The notes below the pieces were generated by a model. That model did no database searches. It had not been told where the DNA came from and saw only the letters and a list, made by a program, of their open reading frames with translations. Positions 7,710 through 16,438 of a stretch of DNA of 64,000 bases are shown here, one piece after another; within the stretch, counting starts at the first letter, position 1; every line of letters begins with the position of its first letter. The position numbers and the translations under genes are program-made. This stretch comes from Marivita sp. (GTDB lineage Bacteria; Pseudomonadota; Alphaproteobacteria; Rhodobacterales; Rhodobacteraceae): the NCBI RefSeq assembly GCF_020055635.1, contig NZ_JAIPUT010000021.1, positions 1 through 64,000 on the forward strand, read 5' to 3'.

Positions 7710-9851
7710 TCAGCGTTTCGACAGATCCTGTAGCAGGTCCAGGAGGGCTGGAAAGGCGTCTTCCCGGCCCGCGATGCGCCCGCAGATGTCGAGATGGCGC
7801 AGCAGCGACAGGCCAAGCATCGCATCCAGGCGTCCGTCGGACCAGCGGCCTCCACCTTCGGCATACCCCGCGAGAAAGGCCCGCGCAGCCTGCGCGAAGA
7901 TATCGGGTTCTCCGAACCGACGAAGGCTGTATTCCGTCAGATGGGCGAGCAGGTTGCCCAGGTCGATGTGTCTGTCACCGCGCGCCGCGAGATCGAGGTC
8001 GATGAGCCAGACGCGCTCTGCTTCGACCAGCGCCTGATCCGGATGGAAATCGCGGTGGAGCAGGACGGGCGGCGCCGAAGAACCAGCCTGCGCGAGGGTC
8101 TTGGCCCAATTGCGCAGCTCGGTGATCCGGTGGGCCGCGTCCGGATGCCGACCGGATGCCGCGACAAGGGCGCGATCGGCCACGGAAAGCTCTTCGCACG
8201 CTTGCCACGTGCGGCCGGGTTCGACGGGGCTGGCATGCAACGCGGCAAGGGCGCGGCCGGTTGCCCGGAACGGCACCGGGTCGCAATCGGGCACCAGCCA
8301 GTCCGCAAGCGGATTACCCGCGACATGCTCCATCAGGAAGGTCCGCAGACCCGCCGGCGCAGGAAGCACTGCCGGCACGCCGAAGGACGCACCCGGGCTG
8401 CCGTCGAACCCGGCTGCGCGGAGGTTTCGGTGCAGCGCGGGCGACGCGTGATCGGGGCGCTTCGACCGGGTCTTGGCCAACCATCGGCGCGGGCCCGCCT
8501 CGCTTTCCGAAACAATCTCCACCAGCGCCCTGCGCCCGGCCTTGTGCCGCATCAGACGTGGCGGTGCCGCAAGGCGTCCGATACCGGCCAGGTCCAGCAA
8601 AGCCTGTGCGCCACGCGGATCGCAGAATGTGGCCAGATGCGGCAGCGCCCGATCGGCCGGACCCGGTGTCTTCAGACGCTCGAGACCCTGCTCGATGACG
8701 TCGATCATCTTGGTCATCGCCGCGGGCCACTGCGCCATTTGCCGTCGGAAAGGCTCGCACATGAGAAGCGCCAGATGCACCAGCCGCTGCGTTTCCACCG
8801 ACGCGGGAAGAGCACGATGCGCGCAATAACCGGTCATCAGCGCCTGCTTTGCCTGGTCGGTCCGTTCCTCGGGTACGCCCTCCCACAGCCGATCTGCCTC
8901 GAGACGGGCGAGCGCCGAGCCAAGATCGCTCCCGCGGTCGCCGATTCCGGCGCGGTCCCAGTCGATAATGCAGGGGCCGTCCGGAGTGATGACCACCTGA
9001 TCGGCGCTGAAATCGCCGTGGATGGGGCCGGGGTCGGCGGGCGTGGCGGCCAGCGCGTCGGTCAGGCGGCCGGACAGATCGGCCAGCCGTGCCCGGGCCT
9101 CGGGCAGCAGTTGGGTCGCGTCGCTCAGCGTTCGTGTGACCGCGACAATCTCGTCCAACCGGCTTCGCATGAAGGGCAGCGGATGGGACGCGGCGTGCAT
9201 GGCGGCCAGCGCAGCGCCCCCAGCGGCAAAGCCGTCGGGCCCGTCTTCCGCGGTAAGCACAGTACCGGGCTGCCAGCGGGTGGTGACGGCGAATTGCACG
9301 GCGCAGGCGCGTATGAGCGTCCCGTGGCCATGGAACGCTGCCCAGAGTGCCCCGGCCTGTGACTGGGCAAAGCGGGACGGGGCATGCAGCTTGAGAAGCG
9401 CCCCGCCCAGTGGATGGTCAAGCCGCGCGACAAGCCTGCGGCCCAGCCGGTATGACAACGGCACGAGGCGTGCTTCGACCATGTGGCTTTCGCCAAAGAC
9501 CTCGGCCTGGACTTTGGCGCGCCGTCGTTCGGGCCAGAACCGCCGCAGACCGGGAACCGCCCTGTCGTCGTCGGGCGTGCCTTGGGCAAGGCAGTATGCG
9601 CCCAGCGCCCCGTTTTTCGGATAGCCTTTCCTGGTGTAACTGGCCCGGCTCAGGGCGCGCAGGCGCAACCACTGCCCCTCCGCCGTCACGGCAGCGGCGG
9701 CGCAACTGGTGCCCGGCTTGTAGCGCAGGTGGCGCAGGGTGACCGCGCTTGTCCCAAGTGCTGCGGCCAACGCCTCGGGATCGAGCAACAGGCCAAGCCC
9801 CGGCAGCGCGGGGTCGCGGGCCGCCAATCCGCTATTCGGCGGCGACAGCAT
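7710..9851 (-). CDS. Double APH/choline-kinase-like phosphotransferase
   Basis: A 713-residue protein with two kinase-like domains of the aminoglycoside/choline kinase superfamily. The first has the Brenner-like motif PIHGDFSADQ at 277-286 and the metal-binding IIDWDRAG about 15 residues later. The second has LLHRDFHPDQ at 597-606 followed by WLIDLDLAARGDRHIDLGN. Both keep the catalytic Asp and DFG-like Asp, so both may be active. It probably phosphorylates a sugar, amino alcohol or glycolipid intermediate. The start at 9851 overlaps the upstream ABC exporter stop by 20 bases; it is the last gene of the glycosyltransferase/exporter operon. Substrate unknown. Confidence 0.75.
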   Translation of the reverse strand: MLSPPNSGLAARDPALPGLGLLLDPEALAAALGTSAVTLRHLRYKPGTSCAAAAVTAEGQWLRLRALSRASYTRKGYPKNGALGAYCLAQGTPDDDRAVPGLRRFWPERRRAKVQAEVFGESHMVEARLVPLSYRLGRRLVARLDHPLGGALLKLHAPSRFAQSQAGALWAAFHGHGTLIRACAVQFAVTTRWQPGTVLTAEDGPDGFAAGGAALAAMHAASHPLPFMRSRLDEIVAVTRTLSDATQLLPEARARLADLSGRLTDALAATPADPGPIHGDFSADQVVITPDGPCIIDWDRAGIGDRGSDLGSALARLEADRLWEGVPEERTDQAKQALMTGYCAHRALPASVETQRLVHLALLMCEPFRRQMAQWPAAMTKMIDVIEQGLERLKTPGPADRALPHLATFCDPRGAQALLDLAGIGRLAAPPRLMRHKAGRRALVEIVSESEAGPRRWLAKTRSKRPDHASPALHRNLRAAGFDGSPGASFGVPAVLPAPAGLRTFLMEHVAGNPLADWLVPDCDPVPFRATGRALAALHASPVEPGRTWQACEELSVADRALVAASGRHPDAAHRITELRNWAKTLAQAGSSAPPVLLHRDFHPDQALVEAERVWLIDLDLAARGDRHIDLGNLLAHLTEYSLRRFGEPDIFAQAARAFLAGYAEGGGRWSDGRLDAMLGLSLLRHLDICGRIAGREDAFPALLDLLQDLSKR

Positions 9852-11670
9852 CGTGCCCCCCCTGTTGCGCGGTCCAAAGCCCGGAATAGGCCCCGCCTTG
9901 CGCCAGAAGCTCCGCATGCGTTCCGTCCTCGGTCACGCGACCGTCGTCCAGGACGATGACCCTGTCGGCGCGGGCAGCGAGCGCGAGGTCGTGGGTGACG
10001 ATCAACGTCGTGCGCCCCTTCGCCAGCCGCCAGATCGTGGCCGAGACCAGCGCCTCGCTCTTGGCGTCCAGCCCGACGGTGGGTTCGTCCAGCACCAGGA
10101 ACGGAGCATCCCGCAACGCCGCCCGCGCGAGCGACAGGCGCTGGCGCTGCCCCGCCGACAGGCTCGCCCCGCGTTCGGCCAGCACCGTGTCATAGCCTTC
10201 GGGAAGGGCCGCGATGAAGTCATGCGCGGCGGCAAGGCGGCAGGCCTCCACGATGTCCGAACGCGCGACCTTGCGGCCGGCGGCTATGGCGATGTTCTCG
10301 GCGACACTGGCGCGGAACAGCACGGTTTCCTGCGGGATGAAGGCAAAGGCCCGGCGCAGGCTGTCGCGTGACACCTCGCGCAGATCCTGCCCGTCAATGT
10401 TGACGCGCCCCGCCTCGGGATCGGAAAGCCGCAGAGCGAGACCGAGAAGCGTCGACTTGCCCGCCCCCGAATGACCCGTCAGGGCGACCGATTGACCGGG
10501 CAGCATCCGCAGCGACAGACCGTCAAGCACAGGCCTGCCGCCATGGCCGAAACGCACATCCTCGAAAGCAAGCGCGCCCTCCGATACCGCCAGCGCGGGT
10601 GCGCCGGGGCGGTCGGGAAGGCTGGATTGCGTTTGAAGCAGCTCTACGACCCGTTCGCCTGCGGCCGTGGCCTTGGCCAGCCTCGCGGAATATTTCGCAT
10701 AGCTGCGTACCGGGCGGAACGTGTTCTTGAGATAGGTGATGAAGACCAGCAGATCGCCCGGCGTGATCCGCCCGTCGATGACGGACCGCGCGCCGAAATA
10801 GAGCACGAGCGCAATGGCCCCGGCGAGCAGGAGGTCCACCAGCCGCTCCAGCCCTGCGGCCAGCCGCTTGGCCTTGACGTCCTGGGTCAACGCCGCGTCA
10901 TTGGCACCGGCGAAGCTTTGCTGCATCCCGGCCTCGAGCCCCAGCGCCTGCACCGTGCGGATGCCCGCCAGCGCCTCGGAGGCGGTCGCGGCCATCTGTC
11001 CCTCGGTCGCGCGTGTCTTGCGGCCGACGGTCTGGATGCGGCGGCCGAACTTGACCGTGGACAGCCACAGAAGCGGCAGGGGAGCCAGCGCGATCAGGGC
11101 CAGCTGCCAGTCGATCCAGAGCATGATCCCGACCATCCCCGCGAGGACCAGCGTGTTCACCGCCAGCGGCATCAGCGCGGTCACGGCGGTTTCCTTGAGC
11201 ATCCCGATATCCGAGATCAGGCGCACCGTCAGATCCCCCGTCCGCGCGGATTGGTGAAAGGACAGCGGCAGCGCTTGCAGATGGCGGAAGAGATCGCCCC
11301 GAACCCGCGTCAGGATGCGGGCGCCCGCAAGCGCGAAGGCGATTGTCGCGAGATATTCGAAGAGCGCTCTGAGCCCGATGGCGAGCACCAGCCCCACCGC
11401 AACCACGATCAGCAACATCTGGATTGTCAGCCCGTCCAGAGCGGCGATGCCCGTGCCCGGCACACCATCGGCGCCCACCGGAACAACGTGGTCGATCACG
11501 ATCTTGAGCGGCCAGGGTTCGGCCAGCTTGGCCAGAACAGCGGCGATCATCGCCCCTGCCCCGCCCGCGATCAGACCGGTTTGGCCCCGGATATACGGTG
11601 CAAGATGCGCCAGCACACGGCGCAGGCCGGGGATCGATTTGCGCAGGCCGTCAGGTCGCTTGCCCGCCAT
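9832..11670 (-). CDS. ABC exporter, fused membrane and ATP-binding domains
   Basis: A 612-residue half-transporter. An N-terminal six-helix exporter domain (about 20-320) is followed by an ATPase domain with Walker A GHSGAGKSTLLG, signature LSAGQRQRLSLARA, Walker B FLVLDEPTVGLD and the H-loop VTHD. This is the MsbA/type IV exporter layout and would act as a homodimer in the inner membrane, moving a lipid-linked or hydrophobic product outward. The ATG at 11670 overlaps the stop of the preceding glycosyltransferase by one base (TGATG), a sign of translational coupling. The neighbours suggest the cargo is a glycosylated molecule. Confidence 0.85.
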   Translation of the reverse strand: MAGKRPDGLRKSIPGLRRVLAHLAPYIRGQTGLIAGGAGAMIAAVLAKLAEPWPLKIVIDHVVPVGADGVPGTGIAALDGLTIQMLLIVVAVGLVLAIGLRALFEYLATIAFALAGARILTRVRGDLFRHLQALPLSFHQSARTGDLTVRLISDIGMLKETAVTALMPLAVNTLVLAGMVGIMLWIDWQLALIALAPLPLLWLSTVKFGRRIQTVGRKTRATEGQMAATASEALAGIRTVQALGLEAGMQQSFAGANDAALTQDVKAKRLAAGLERLVDLLLAGAIALVLYFGARSVIDGRITPGDLLVFITYLKNTFRPVRSYAKYSARLAKATAAGERVVELLQTQSSLPDRPGAPALAVSEGALAFEDVRFGHGGRPVLDGLSLRMLPGQSVALTGHSGAGKSTLLGLALRLSDPEAGRVNIDGQDLREVSRDSLRRAFAFIPQETVLFRASVAENIAIAAGRKVARSDIVEACRLAAAHDFIAALPEGYDTVLAERGASLSAGQRQRLSLARAALRDAPFLVLDEPTVGLDAKSEALVSATIWRLAKGRTTLIVTHDLALAARADRVIVLDDGRVTEDGTHAELLAQGGAYSGLWTAQQGGHDAVAAE

Positions 11671-12818
11671 CACGCGGCCCCCCGCTTCGCTGGCCCGAGG
11701 CCGTCGAGACTGCGATCAAGCACCCGATCCCAGGAATGATGCGCCACGACATGCGCCCTGCCCGCTGCTCCGAGGGCTGCGGCCCGCCCCGGCCCGGCTG
11801 CAAGATCAGCGAGCGCCGCGGCCAGAAGGTCCGGCCGGTCAGGTGCGACGGCCACGCCGCAGTTCGACGCGCCGACGATGGCGGCAAGATCGCCCACGTC
11901 ACTGACCACGACAGGCAGGCTCGCGGCCATGTATTCATAAAGCTTCAGCGGCGAGAAGTAGAACGCTTGGTCGCCGCTGTAGGGGGCCGTTCCAGCATGC
12001 ATCCGCGCCAGCGCCGCCGGCACCTCCTCGGGCGGAAGCGCGCCGGTGAACTCGACGGAATGGGCCAGCCCCAGCGCCTCGGCCTGCGCCGCGAGTGGCA
12101 GACGCTCTGGTCCGTCGCCGACGATCAGCAACCGCGCCTCGGGGATGCGCGCGCGAAGATGCGGCAGACACGCGATCAGCGTCGCGGTGTCGTGCCAGGG
12201 CTTTAGCGTGCCGATGAAACCTGCCGTGAAAGGCCCGTCGCCGCGCGGGTCGGTCGCGAAACGGTCGGGGTCTACGCCATTGGATACGACAATCGGCGCA
12301 ACCGCACCCAGCGCACGGGCATACTCGGCGACCGCGCCCGAGACGCAGACCACCCGCCCGGCTGTCGTCATTGCACGGCTAGCGGCGGCGACGGCATCGC
12401 TCGCGCGGGCGAGCGAGCGGTGGCGCGCCTGTTCTTCCAGCAACGGGGCATTCACCTCAAGCACCCCGGCAAGGCCGTGCGACCTGGCAAACCCCATCGC
12501 ACCCGAGGCGAACAGCGCATGACGCTCGTAGACAAGGTCGAAGGGTCCCTCGGCTGCCAGCTTCGAGGGCAGTTCGGCGTCCATCGCCAGGAGCCGCGCC
12601 GCCCTTCCGTCGGGGTCTCCCTTGGGCGCAGGCGGCAATGCCACAACGCGCAGCCCTTCAAGCCGCGCCGGCACCGGCCCGGGATCGGGCGCAAAAAGCG
12701 TGACCCGGGCACCGCGGCGCAGGAAGGCCGCGAGGATGGCCTGCACGTGGGCCGACGCCCCCTTGGTCCCGAAGGCCGGGATGCCCGGATCGGTTGTCAC
12801 ATAGGCCACCCGCATCAT
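11670..12818 (-). CDS. Glycosyltransferase, family 4 (GT-B)
   Basis: A 382-residue GT-B enzyme. The N-terminal domain starts MRVAYVTTDPGIPAFGTKGASAH, with the Gly-rich acceptor loop. The C-terminal Glycos_transf_1 domain shows GFIGTLKPWHD, LLIVGDGPE and the EX7E-like SPLKLYEYMAASLPVV. It should transfer a sugar from a nucleotide sugar with retention. It overlaps the preceding glycosyltransferase by 4 bases (ATGA) and the following ABC exporter by one base, so it sits in the middle of a coupled operon. Donor and acceptor are unknown. Confidence 0.85.
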   Translation of the reverse strand: MMRVAYVTTDPGIPAFGTKGASAHVQAILAAFLRRGARVTLFAPDPGPVPARLEGLRVVALPPAPKGDPDGRAARLLAMDAELPSKLAAEGPFDLVYERHALFASGAMGFARSHGLAGVLEVNAPLLEEQARHRSLARASDAVAAASRAMTTAGRVVCVSGAVAEYARALGAVAPIVVSNGVDPDRFATDPRGDGPFTAGFIGTLKPWHDTATLIACLPHLRARIPEARLLIVGDGPERLPLAAQAEALGLAHSVEFTGALPPEEVPAALARMHAGTAPYSGDQAFYFSPLKLYEYMAASLPVVVSDVGDLAAIVGASNCGVAVAPDRPDLLAAALADLAAGPGRAAALGAAGRAHVVAHHSWDRVLDRSLDGLGPAKRGAA

Positions 12819-14062
12819 GCCGCCCCCCTCATCCTTGCCTCGGAGCGACGCGCGAGGCAGTCCGCGAAAACCCCGCGCAGAGCGGCGGCATTGCGGTGGA
12901 TGTCGTAGTCACGCTCGACAAGCGCTCGGCCTGCCCGCGACAGACGGCTCCGCGCATCCGCGTCGGCCAGCAGGCGTTGCAGCGCATCGGCCAGCGCAAT
13001 GGAATCGCCGGCCCGCGCTATCAAGCCGGTCTCATCGTGGCGTACGATCTCTGGAATGCCGGTCACGTCGCTGCCCACGCAGGGCGTGCCCAGAGCCAGC
13101 GCCTCGATCAGGACGGTCGGCAGGCCATCGCGATTGCCGTCGCGGCCCACGACGCAAGGGCATGCCAGCACAGCGGCCCGGCGCATGGCGGCAAAAACGT
13201 CGGGTTGCGGAAGTGGCCCGTCCAACGTGACGGTCTCGGCCAGCCCCGCCCCGGCGATCTGGGCACGCAGGTTTTCCTCTTCCTCGCCTTGCCCGATGAT
13301 CCGGCAGCGCGGCCTTGGCCCCCGTTCCCCGAGGATCAGCAAAGCCTCGATCAGGATGTGAAATCCCTTCTTCTCGACCAGCCGTCCGACGGCGAGGATC
13401 TCGGTGGCATCGGGGTCCGGCGCGCGCCAGTCCAGTCCGCCGAGGTCGAGCCCGTTGTAGATGCGCGTCACCTTTTCGGCGTCTGCGCCATAGGTGTTGC
13501 GCAGATGGGCGAGGTTGAACTCCGATACCGTTGCCACGGCATCGGCATCGCGCAGCTTTTCGGCAAGACCGGTGTCATGGCCATAGTCGTGGTAAATGTC
13601 CTTTGCATGGGCGGTGAAGCTGTAGCCGATGCCTGCGATGGCGGCAGCAAGGCGGGCCACGGTCGTGGCCAGCGTGCCGAAATGGGCGTGAAGGTGCCCG
13701 ATGCCACGCTCGCGGCAGGCCGTGGCGATCACCAGCGCCTGGGTCACGTCCGCGGCACTGCCTCCGGCACACATGGCGCGAGCCGCGGCACCCGGAAAAA
13801 CCGCCTCGGCCCGTGCAAGCTGCGTCCAGAGAACGTCGGCGGTGCGGTGACGGTCGGGCACATGGGTGACGGGGGCCCGCACCCGCGAGATCGCGTCCTG
13901 GAAATGCGTCTCCTGCACCGGACGCAGCGCAAAGATCTCGATCCCGGTGCCAGCGGCCTCGTGGGCAAGGATCTCGTTGACGACGAAGGTTTCCGAAAAG
14001 CGGGGATAGCGCTTTACGACATAACCGATCTTCGTTGAGAGGGGGTCGGAGAGCTGTGCCAT
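12815..14062 (-). CDS. Glycosyltransferase, family 4 (WcaL/AmsK-like)
   Basis: A 415-residue GT-B enzyme opening with KIGYVVKRYPRFSETFVVNE, the hallmark of WcaL/AmsK-type exopolysaccharide glycosyltransferases. The C-terminal domain has ILAVGRLVEKKGFHILIEA, IIGQGEEE and GLPTVLIEALALGTPCV with the EX7E motif. I chose the ATG at 14062 because upstream in-frame codons (to 14245) run into the preceding gene and are Pro/Arg-rich. It lies 34 bases after the GT28-like gene and overlaps the next glycosyltransferase by 4 bases. Confidence 0.85.
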   Translation of the reverse strand: MAQLSDPLSTKIGYVVKRYPRFSETFVVNEILAHEAAGTGIEIFALRPVQETHFQDAISRVRAPVTHVPDRHRTADVLWTQLARAEAVFPGAAARAMCAGGSAADVTQALVIATACRERGIGHLHAHFGTLATTVARLAAAIAGIGYSFTAHAKDIYHDYGHDTGLAEKLRDADAVATVSEFNLAHLRNTYGADAEKVTRIYNGLDLGGLDWRAPDPDATEILAVGRLVEKKGFHILIEALLILGERGPRPRCRIIGQGEEEENLRAQIAGAGLAETVTLDGPLPQPDVFAAMRRAAVLACPCVVGRDGNRDGLPTVLIEALALGTPCVGSDVTGIPEIVRHDETGLIARAGDSIALADALQRLLADADARSRLSRAGRALVERDYDIHRNAAALRGVFADCLARRSEARMRGAA

Positions 14063-14096
14063 TGCAAGAGCCTTTCGGAGAGGGTTGGGGAAGCGC

Positions 14097-15317
14097 TCAG
14101 GCTGCGGCACGGGCAAGCGTGCCCGGACGAGCGGCGAGCGCGGCGGCGGCGAATGCAGCGAACCGGTCGAGTCCATCGGTATCAAGGCGTCCCTGCATCG
14201 GGGGGGTGAGTGGTTGCGACATCCAGGCCGCGAGCCTGGCCGCATCCAGCCGGTCGGGGTGTAGCATGTCGATCAGACCGAGGGCGGCGAAGCGTTCCGC
14301 GCGGACCAACTGTTCCTTGCGCGGTCGCACGCGCGGCACGATCAACGCGGGCTTTCCAAGTTGCAGCACCTCGCAGACCGTATTGTACCCGCCCATGGCG
14401 ACGACGCGTTCGGCCCCGGCCAGAAGCGGCATCAGGTCGGGAACGAACCGTCGGATCTCCAGTTCGGGACGCGCGGCGGCCACGGCCTCGATCCTTGCGC
14501 GCAACCCGTCATCGAGCTGGCTTCCGGTCACGGCGATCCCGCGCATTCCTTCCGGCAAGGGCGCGGCGACGAAGGTCTCGAGCAGCGCCGCGCCGTCACG
14601 GCCGCCACCGACCGTGCAAAGGACGTAGGGCGTCCCATGGGGCGGGGAGGCCGGGGGCACAGGACGCAAGAGGTAGCCGGTATGACTGACCCGCGCCCGG
14701 ATCGCATCCGACATGCCAGAGTCCGATACCGGGTCGCAGACCCGTGGGTCGCCATAGACCCAGACATGATCGTAGAACGCGTTGACCGCCTCGACATTGC
14801 GCTCGCGGGTCCATTGCGCGCGGACGGACCGGCGGTCGTCCAGCACATCGCGCAGACCGAGCACACGGGTGATGGCCGGTTCTTTCGACATCCAGCGCAA
14901 CGCGGGCTCCAGCTCTCCCTGGGCGCCAAGCGGGGCGTTGTCGGCGATGAAGAGATCGGGGCGAAAATTCTTGACCGCCGCCTTTATGATCCCCGCGCGC
15001 AGATCGCGCAGTTCAGCCAGTGCCATCGACAGGCGACGCGCCCGGTAGGTCCCGCAGGATTGCTTTGCATAGGCCGGCAAGGTGATCAGGTCTACACCGG
15101 CCGGCAGGTCGAAGGCGCCTGCTTCGCTTGTTCCAGCGACAAGAAGAACTTCGGGTACGGGAGACATCGCCTTGAGCCTTTGAGCCAGCATCAGGTTGCG
15201 CCGAAGATGCCCGAAGCCGAGCGTGTCATGTGAATAGAGGACAACGCGGCGGAGCGCGCCTTTCGCCGGTCCGGGTGACAGGGCGGAAACCGGGTCCTGG
15301 GCAGGAGCTTGTGCCAT
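14097..15317 (-). CDS. Glycosyltransferase with GT28/MurG-like C-terminal domain
   Basis: A 406-residue protein starting with RRVVLYSHDTLGFGHLRRN, the Gly/His-rich opening of UDP-sugar GT-B enzymes. The C-terminal half has YVLCTVGGGRDGAALLE and the nucleotide-sugar binding stretch MGGYNTVCEVLQLGKPALIV with an Arg-rich RVRPRKEQ loop, as in the glycosyltransferase family 28 C-terminal domain. The ATG at 15317 overlaps the stop of a 55-residue ORF by one base. It is the first recognisable enzyme of the operon, so it may add the first sugar. Confidence 0.8.
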   Translation of the reverse strand: MAQAPAQDPVSALSPGPAKGALRRVVLYSHDTLGFGHLRRNLMLAQRLKAMSPVPEVLLVAGTSEAGAFDLPAGVDLITLPAYAKQSCGTYRARRLSMALAELRDLRAGIIKAAVKNFRPDLFIADNAPLGAQGELEPALRWMSKEPAITRVLGLRDVLDDRRSVRAQWTRERNVEAVNAFYDHVWVYGDPRVCDPVSDSGMSDAIRARVSHTGYLLRPVPPASPPHGTPYVLCTVGGGRDGAALLETFVAAPLPEGMRGIAVTGSQLDDGLRARIEAVAAARPELEIRRFVPDLMPLLAGAERVVAMGGYNTVCEVLQLGKPALIVPRVRPRKEQLVRAERFAALGLIDMLHPDRLDAARLAAWMSQPLTPPMQGRLDTDGLDRFAAFAAAALAARPGTLARAAA

Positions 15318-15484
15318 CACGAAACCTTCATCGTTGTGACATGAAAATGTTCAGGGCGAAGGCCTATCTTCGCGAGAGCGGGTGTCTCGCGAATATCGAC
15401 GCGGCGTCGCGCCGGACCGTGCATCTTCGCGGCGACGGGGCAGTCGAGGATATCTGCCGGGGGCGTCTTGCGTGCGGGGATCAT
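15317..15484 (-). CDS. Small unrecognised ORF coupled to the glycosyltransferase operon
   Basis: A 55-codon frame starting MIPARKTPPADILDC and ending HFHVTTMKVS. Its TGA overlaps the ATG of the next gene by one base (TGATG), the same junction used between two later genes of the operon. A weak AGGA lies 8 bases upstream. The product is basic, with one Cys, and matches nothing I know. An in-frame ATG at 15583 would give 88 residues. It could be a small accessory protein, a leader that couples translation, or a chance frame. Confidence 0.42.
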   Translation of the reverse strand: MIPARKTPPADILDCPVAAKMHGPARRRVDIRETPALAKIGLRPEHFHVTTMKVS

Positions 15485-16044
15485 GTTGATTTTCCTGGAT
15501 GCGGTGTTGCCTCCAGGAATTGAGCCAGGCGCCATCCACGTCCATAAACCGAGGGCATAACCGGCCGCGTCGGACATAAACATGAGATATATTCCAACCT
15601 TTTTCAGCGATTATTCGCCCATCGCCGCACCCCACGGTAGCCTTCAGGGTCAGGCATGGATCAGGATGGCAGAGTCACATGTCAGCGGCGGACTTGTCGG
15701 GATCGGACAGTTGAAGCCTGTCATGCGCCTCGCTGCGCATCACCGGCTTGTCCGTCACGGGTCCGCGCTCTCTCGCTGAGGCGGAAGACCTCAGCGTTAC
15801 ATCCAAGATCGAATGGAGGCTTGGGCCGGCGGCGCAGCGGACCTGACGGCGCAGATCAGTGTTCCGATCCTCGGCGGGATCGTGAACATGGGCGATGAGA
15901 CCGGGGATGCGAAGACCGGCCACCGTGGCGGCAGGTTGAACCTGCTGCCTGCTCTCGGGCGACGTGCATCATCTGGGTTGGTCGGGCCATGGCCAGGCCG
16001 GGCAAAAACGTTCGAGCCCGTTTGGCTGCGCGTTCCTCTGCGCC
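15485..16044. other. Intergenic region with a hairpin; no recognisable gene
   Basis: About 560 bases between the glycosyltransferase operon and a small leftward gene. Open frames exist on both strands but show no known domain. A perfect 8-bp hairpin CGCTGAGG/CCTCAGCG with a 7-base loop lies at 15774-15796 and may end transcription from the small gene at 16045-16269. The promoter of the leftward glycosyltransferase operon should lie near 15500-15650, where the DNA becomes AT-rich. Confidence 0.4.
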
Positions 16045-16269
16045 TCACATCATCAGGCGATCCACTTTGCGCCGAGCGTCCTCGCGAAGGCTTTCGACGA
16101 GTATCTCGCGTTCTGCTTGAGGGCGCGGATCCTGGAAAGAAGTCCGAGTGACGCGCGCAAGGATGGCCATAGCCAGCTTTTGCGCCGCTGCCAGCCCGAC
16201 GAAAAGGACAGCGCGCGCATCGCTTGCGGCATGGGAACGAATGGTGTGCGTTTCGTGGATGTCGGTCAT
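16045..16269 (-). CDS. Small hypothetical protein divergent from the LuxR regulator
   Basis: A 74-residue protein opening MTDIHETHTIRSHAASD, with a hydrophobic Ala-rich middle (AVLFVGLAAAQKLAMAILA, about residues 20-38) and a charged, helical C-terminal half. The ATG at 16269 has AGGAG 7 bases upstream, so it is likely translated. It is transcribed away from the large AAA/LuxR regulator and may be one of its targets. I do not recognise a family. Confidence 0.55.
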   Translation of the reverse strand: MTDIHETHTIRSHAASDARAVLFVGLAAAQKLAMAILARVTRTSFQDPRPQAEREILVESLREDARRKVDRLMM

Positions 16270-16347
16270 GGGTCGGCTCCTGCTGATGTCGTGTGTTTGT
16301 CTGAAGACCAAGCTACCCGCGCGCCGGCGCGCCCGCGTCGGGGAGAC

Positions 16348-16384
16348 TCCCTATTTTTGCGTTTTGGCATTCCCCATTTTTGCG
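16348..16384. repeat. Two 14-base direct repeats in the LuxR/small-gene promoter region
   Basis: TCCCTATTTTTGCG (16348-16361) and TCCCCATTTTTGCG (16371-16384) match at 13 of 14 positions with a 23-base period, about two helical turns. They lie between the divergent genes, 55-90 bases before the regulator start. Placement and spacing suit an operator for a dimeric activator, possibly the LuxR-type protein itself. This is inference from pattern only. Confidence 0.5.
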
Positions 16385-16438
16385 CCATGGTCCTCCCAAG
16401 ACCGCCGCTGACGAGGCATGCCATAGGGAGACGACGTC

